From Methylococcaceae bacterium NSP1-2 (GTDB taxonomy: Bacteria > Pseudomonadota > Gammaproteobacteria > Methylococcales > Methylomonadaceae): a DNA stretch of 6,729 bases. The DNA is taken from contig NQJH01000093.1 of the NCBI GenBank assembly GCA_002256685.1, forward strand, positions 1 through 6,729, in the 5' to 3' direction. The notes beneath the pieces were generated by a model. The model was not told the origin of the DNA and ran no database searches. It worked only from the letters and a program-made list of their open reading frames with translations. The position numbers were made by a program, and so were the translations under genes. Every line of letters begins with the position of its first letter. The first letter of the stretch is position 1. This document shows positions 6,241-6,729 of the stretch, piece after piece.

Positions 6241-6729
6241 GGTTTCTCAAAGTAATTAACGACTATTTTGCCGCCTGAAATAACCAAATCAGGATACTCC
6301 AAGACTTTAAAATTCTGCATCAGATCACCGCGCACAGCAATCAAGTCAGCCGGTGCGCCGCGTTGTAATGTGCCTAACAAAGGTATATTAAGATACTGAC
6401 CTGCTTTCGCTGTTGCCGTGTGTAACACCTCCAGCGGCGACAAGTTTGCTAGGTGCATCATTAAATTAAGTTCTTGTGCATCTATTCCCCACGGAATATC
6501 AGGGTGAGCGATTTCCGCACCGTATAAAAATTCACCACCTAGTGCTGTCCAAGTATGGGCATTGTGTGCCACGCCTGAACATTTTGATAACGTATCGAAT
6601 GTAGTTACTATTTTTACTTTTTGCTTCACTGCCTTTTTTAATAAAGCTTCAGGAATAGGGTTACAGGGAATATGCGCCCATTCATCAATACCTGCATTAA
6701 TGGCAAGCTTTACCCCCTTGCTTTCTGCA
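6234..6729 (-). CDS. Amidohydrolase-family metal-dependent hydrolase, C-terminal 164 residues (cut by window edge)
   Basis: The minus-strand frame is open from the right edge to a TGA at 6234, giving 164 residues of a longer protein (whole family members usually exceed 350). It shows the C-terminal half of a TIM-barrel amidohydrolase like those grouped with imidazolonepropionase. DEWAHIP carries the expected metal-ligand His (fragment residue 19). GAEIAHPDIPWGIDAQEL (70-87) is the barrel strand and loop where GTD normally places an Asp. SPLEVLHTATAKAGQYLNI and LGTLQRGAPADLIAVRGDL form the return to the small beta domain, and VISGGKIVVN ends it. The GTG at 6627-6629 is an internal Val codon, not the start, because homologous sequence continues upstream of it. 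The Asp to Glu change at residue 72 is noteworthy. The substrate cannot be told; cyclic amide or prolyl dipeptide hydrolysis are common in this group. The gene converges on the Sel1 gene. Confidence 0.85.
   Translation of the reverse strand, partial: AESKGVKLAINAGIDEWAHIPCNPIPEALLKKAVKQKVKIVTTFDTLSKCSGVAHNAHTWTALGGEFLYGAEIAHPDIPWGIDAQELNLMMHLANLSPLEVLHTATAKAGQYLNIPLLGTLQRGAPADLIAVRGDLMQNFKVLEYPDLVISGGKIVVNYFEKPH

Noticed and set aside
6627..6629. GTG as the start of the amidohydrolase
   Set aside because: The same frame continues open to the right edge and carries family sequence (AGIDEWAHIP) upstream, so this GTG is an internal valine codon.

Overview
This window looks like chromosomal housekeeping DNA from a gammaproteobacterium with moderate to low GC. 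The evidence is a dCTP deaminase of the Pseudomonas/Acinetobacter type, an ApbC/Mrp protein, and a full-length MetG with a C-terminal tRNA-binding domain. These sit in the order dcd - apbC - (divergent) metG, the arrangement I know from Pseudomonas. The AT-leaning third codon positions and A/T-rich spacers would suit a Thiotrichales-like lineage (Beggiatoa/Thiothrix relatives), but that is only a guess. No rRNA, tRNA, CRISPR array, transposase or phage gene is visible.

Layout. Positions 1-474 (minus) hold the first 158 codons of dcd, cut off by the window edge just after the active-site region. Positions 475-590 hold a good dcd promoter and a near-perfect 16-bp inverted repeat. Positions 591-1682 (minus) encode the ApbC/Mrp iron-sulfur carrier ATPase. 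Positions 1782-2666 (minus) encode a class I SAM-dependent methyltransferase with an N-terminal hydrophobic helix, placed between apbC and metG where the usual arrangement has nothing. Positions 2667-2852 are a divergent promoter region. Positions 2853-4868 (plus) encode methionyl-tRNA synthetase. After a small hairpin, positions 4973-6175 (plus) encode an unusual 400-residue protein. It has an N-terminal segment resembling a degenerate GIY-YIG/T5orf172 fold, an acidic linker, two Sel1-like repeats and a C-terminal pair of CxxC knuckles. A long imperfect hairpin (6188-6240) separates it from a convergent amidohydrolase (6234-6729, minus) that runs off the right edge.

How the genes relate. dcd (dCTP to dUTP), apbC (Fe-S cluster delivery) and metG (Met-tRNA charging) are core functions that share a neighbourhood rather than a pathway. 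The methyltransferase has its own strong ribosome-binding site and a plausible promoter, and no clear terminator separates it from apbC, so read-through into apbC is possible. The Sel1/zinc-knuckle protein and the amidohydrolase look like accessory genes with no visible link to each other. No convincing new multi-gene system is present. The most unusual item is the composite Sel1 protein.
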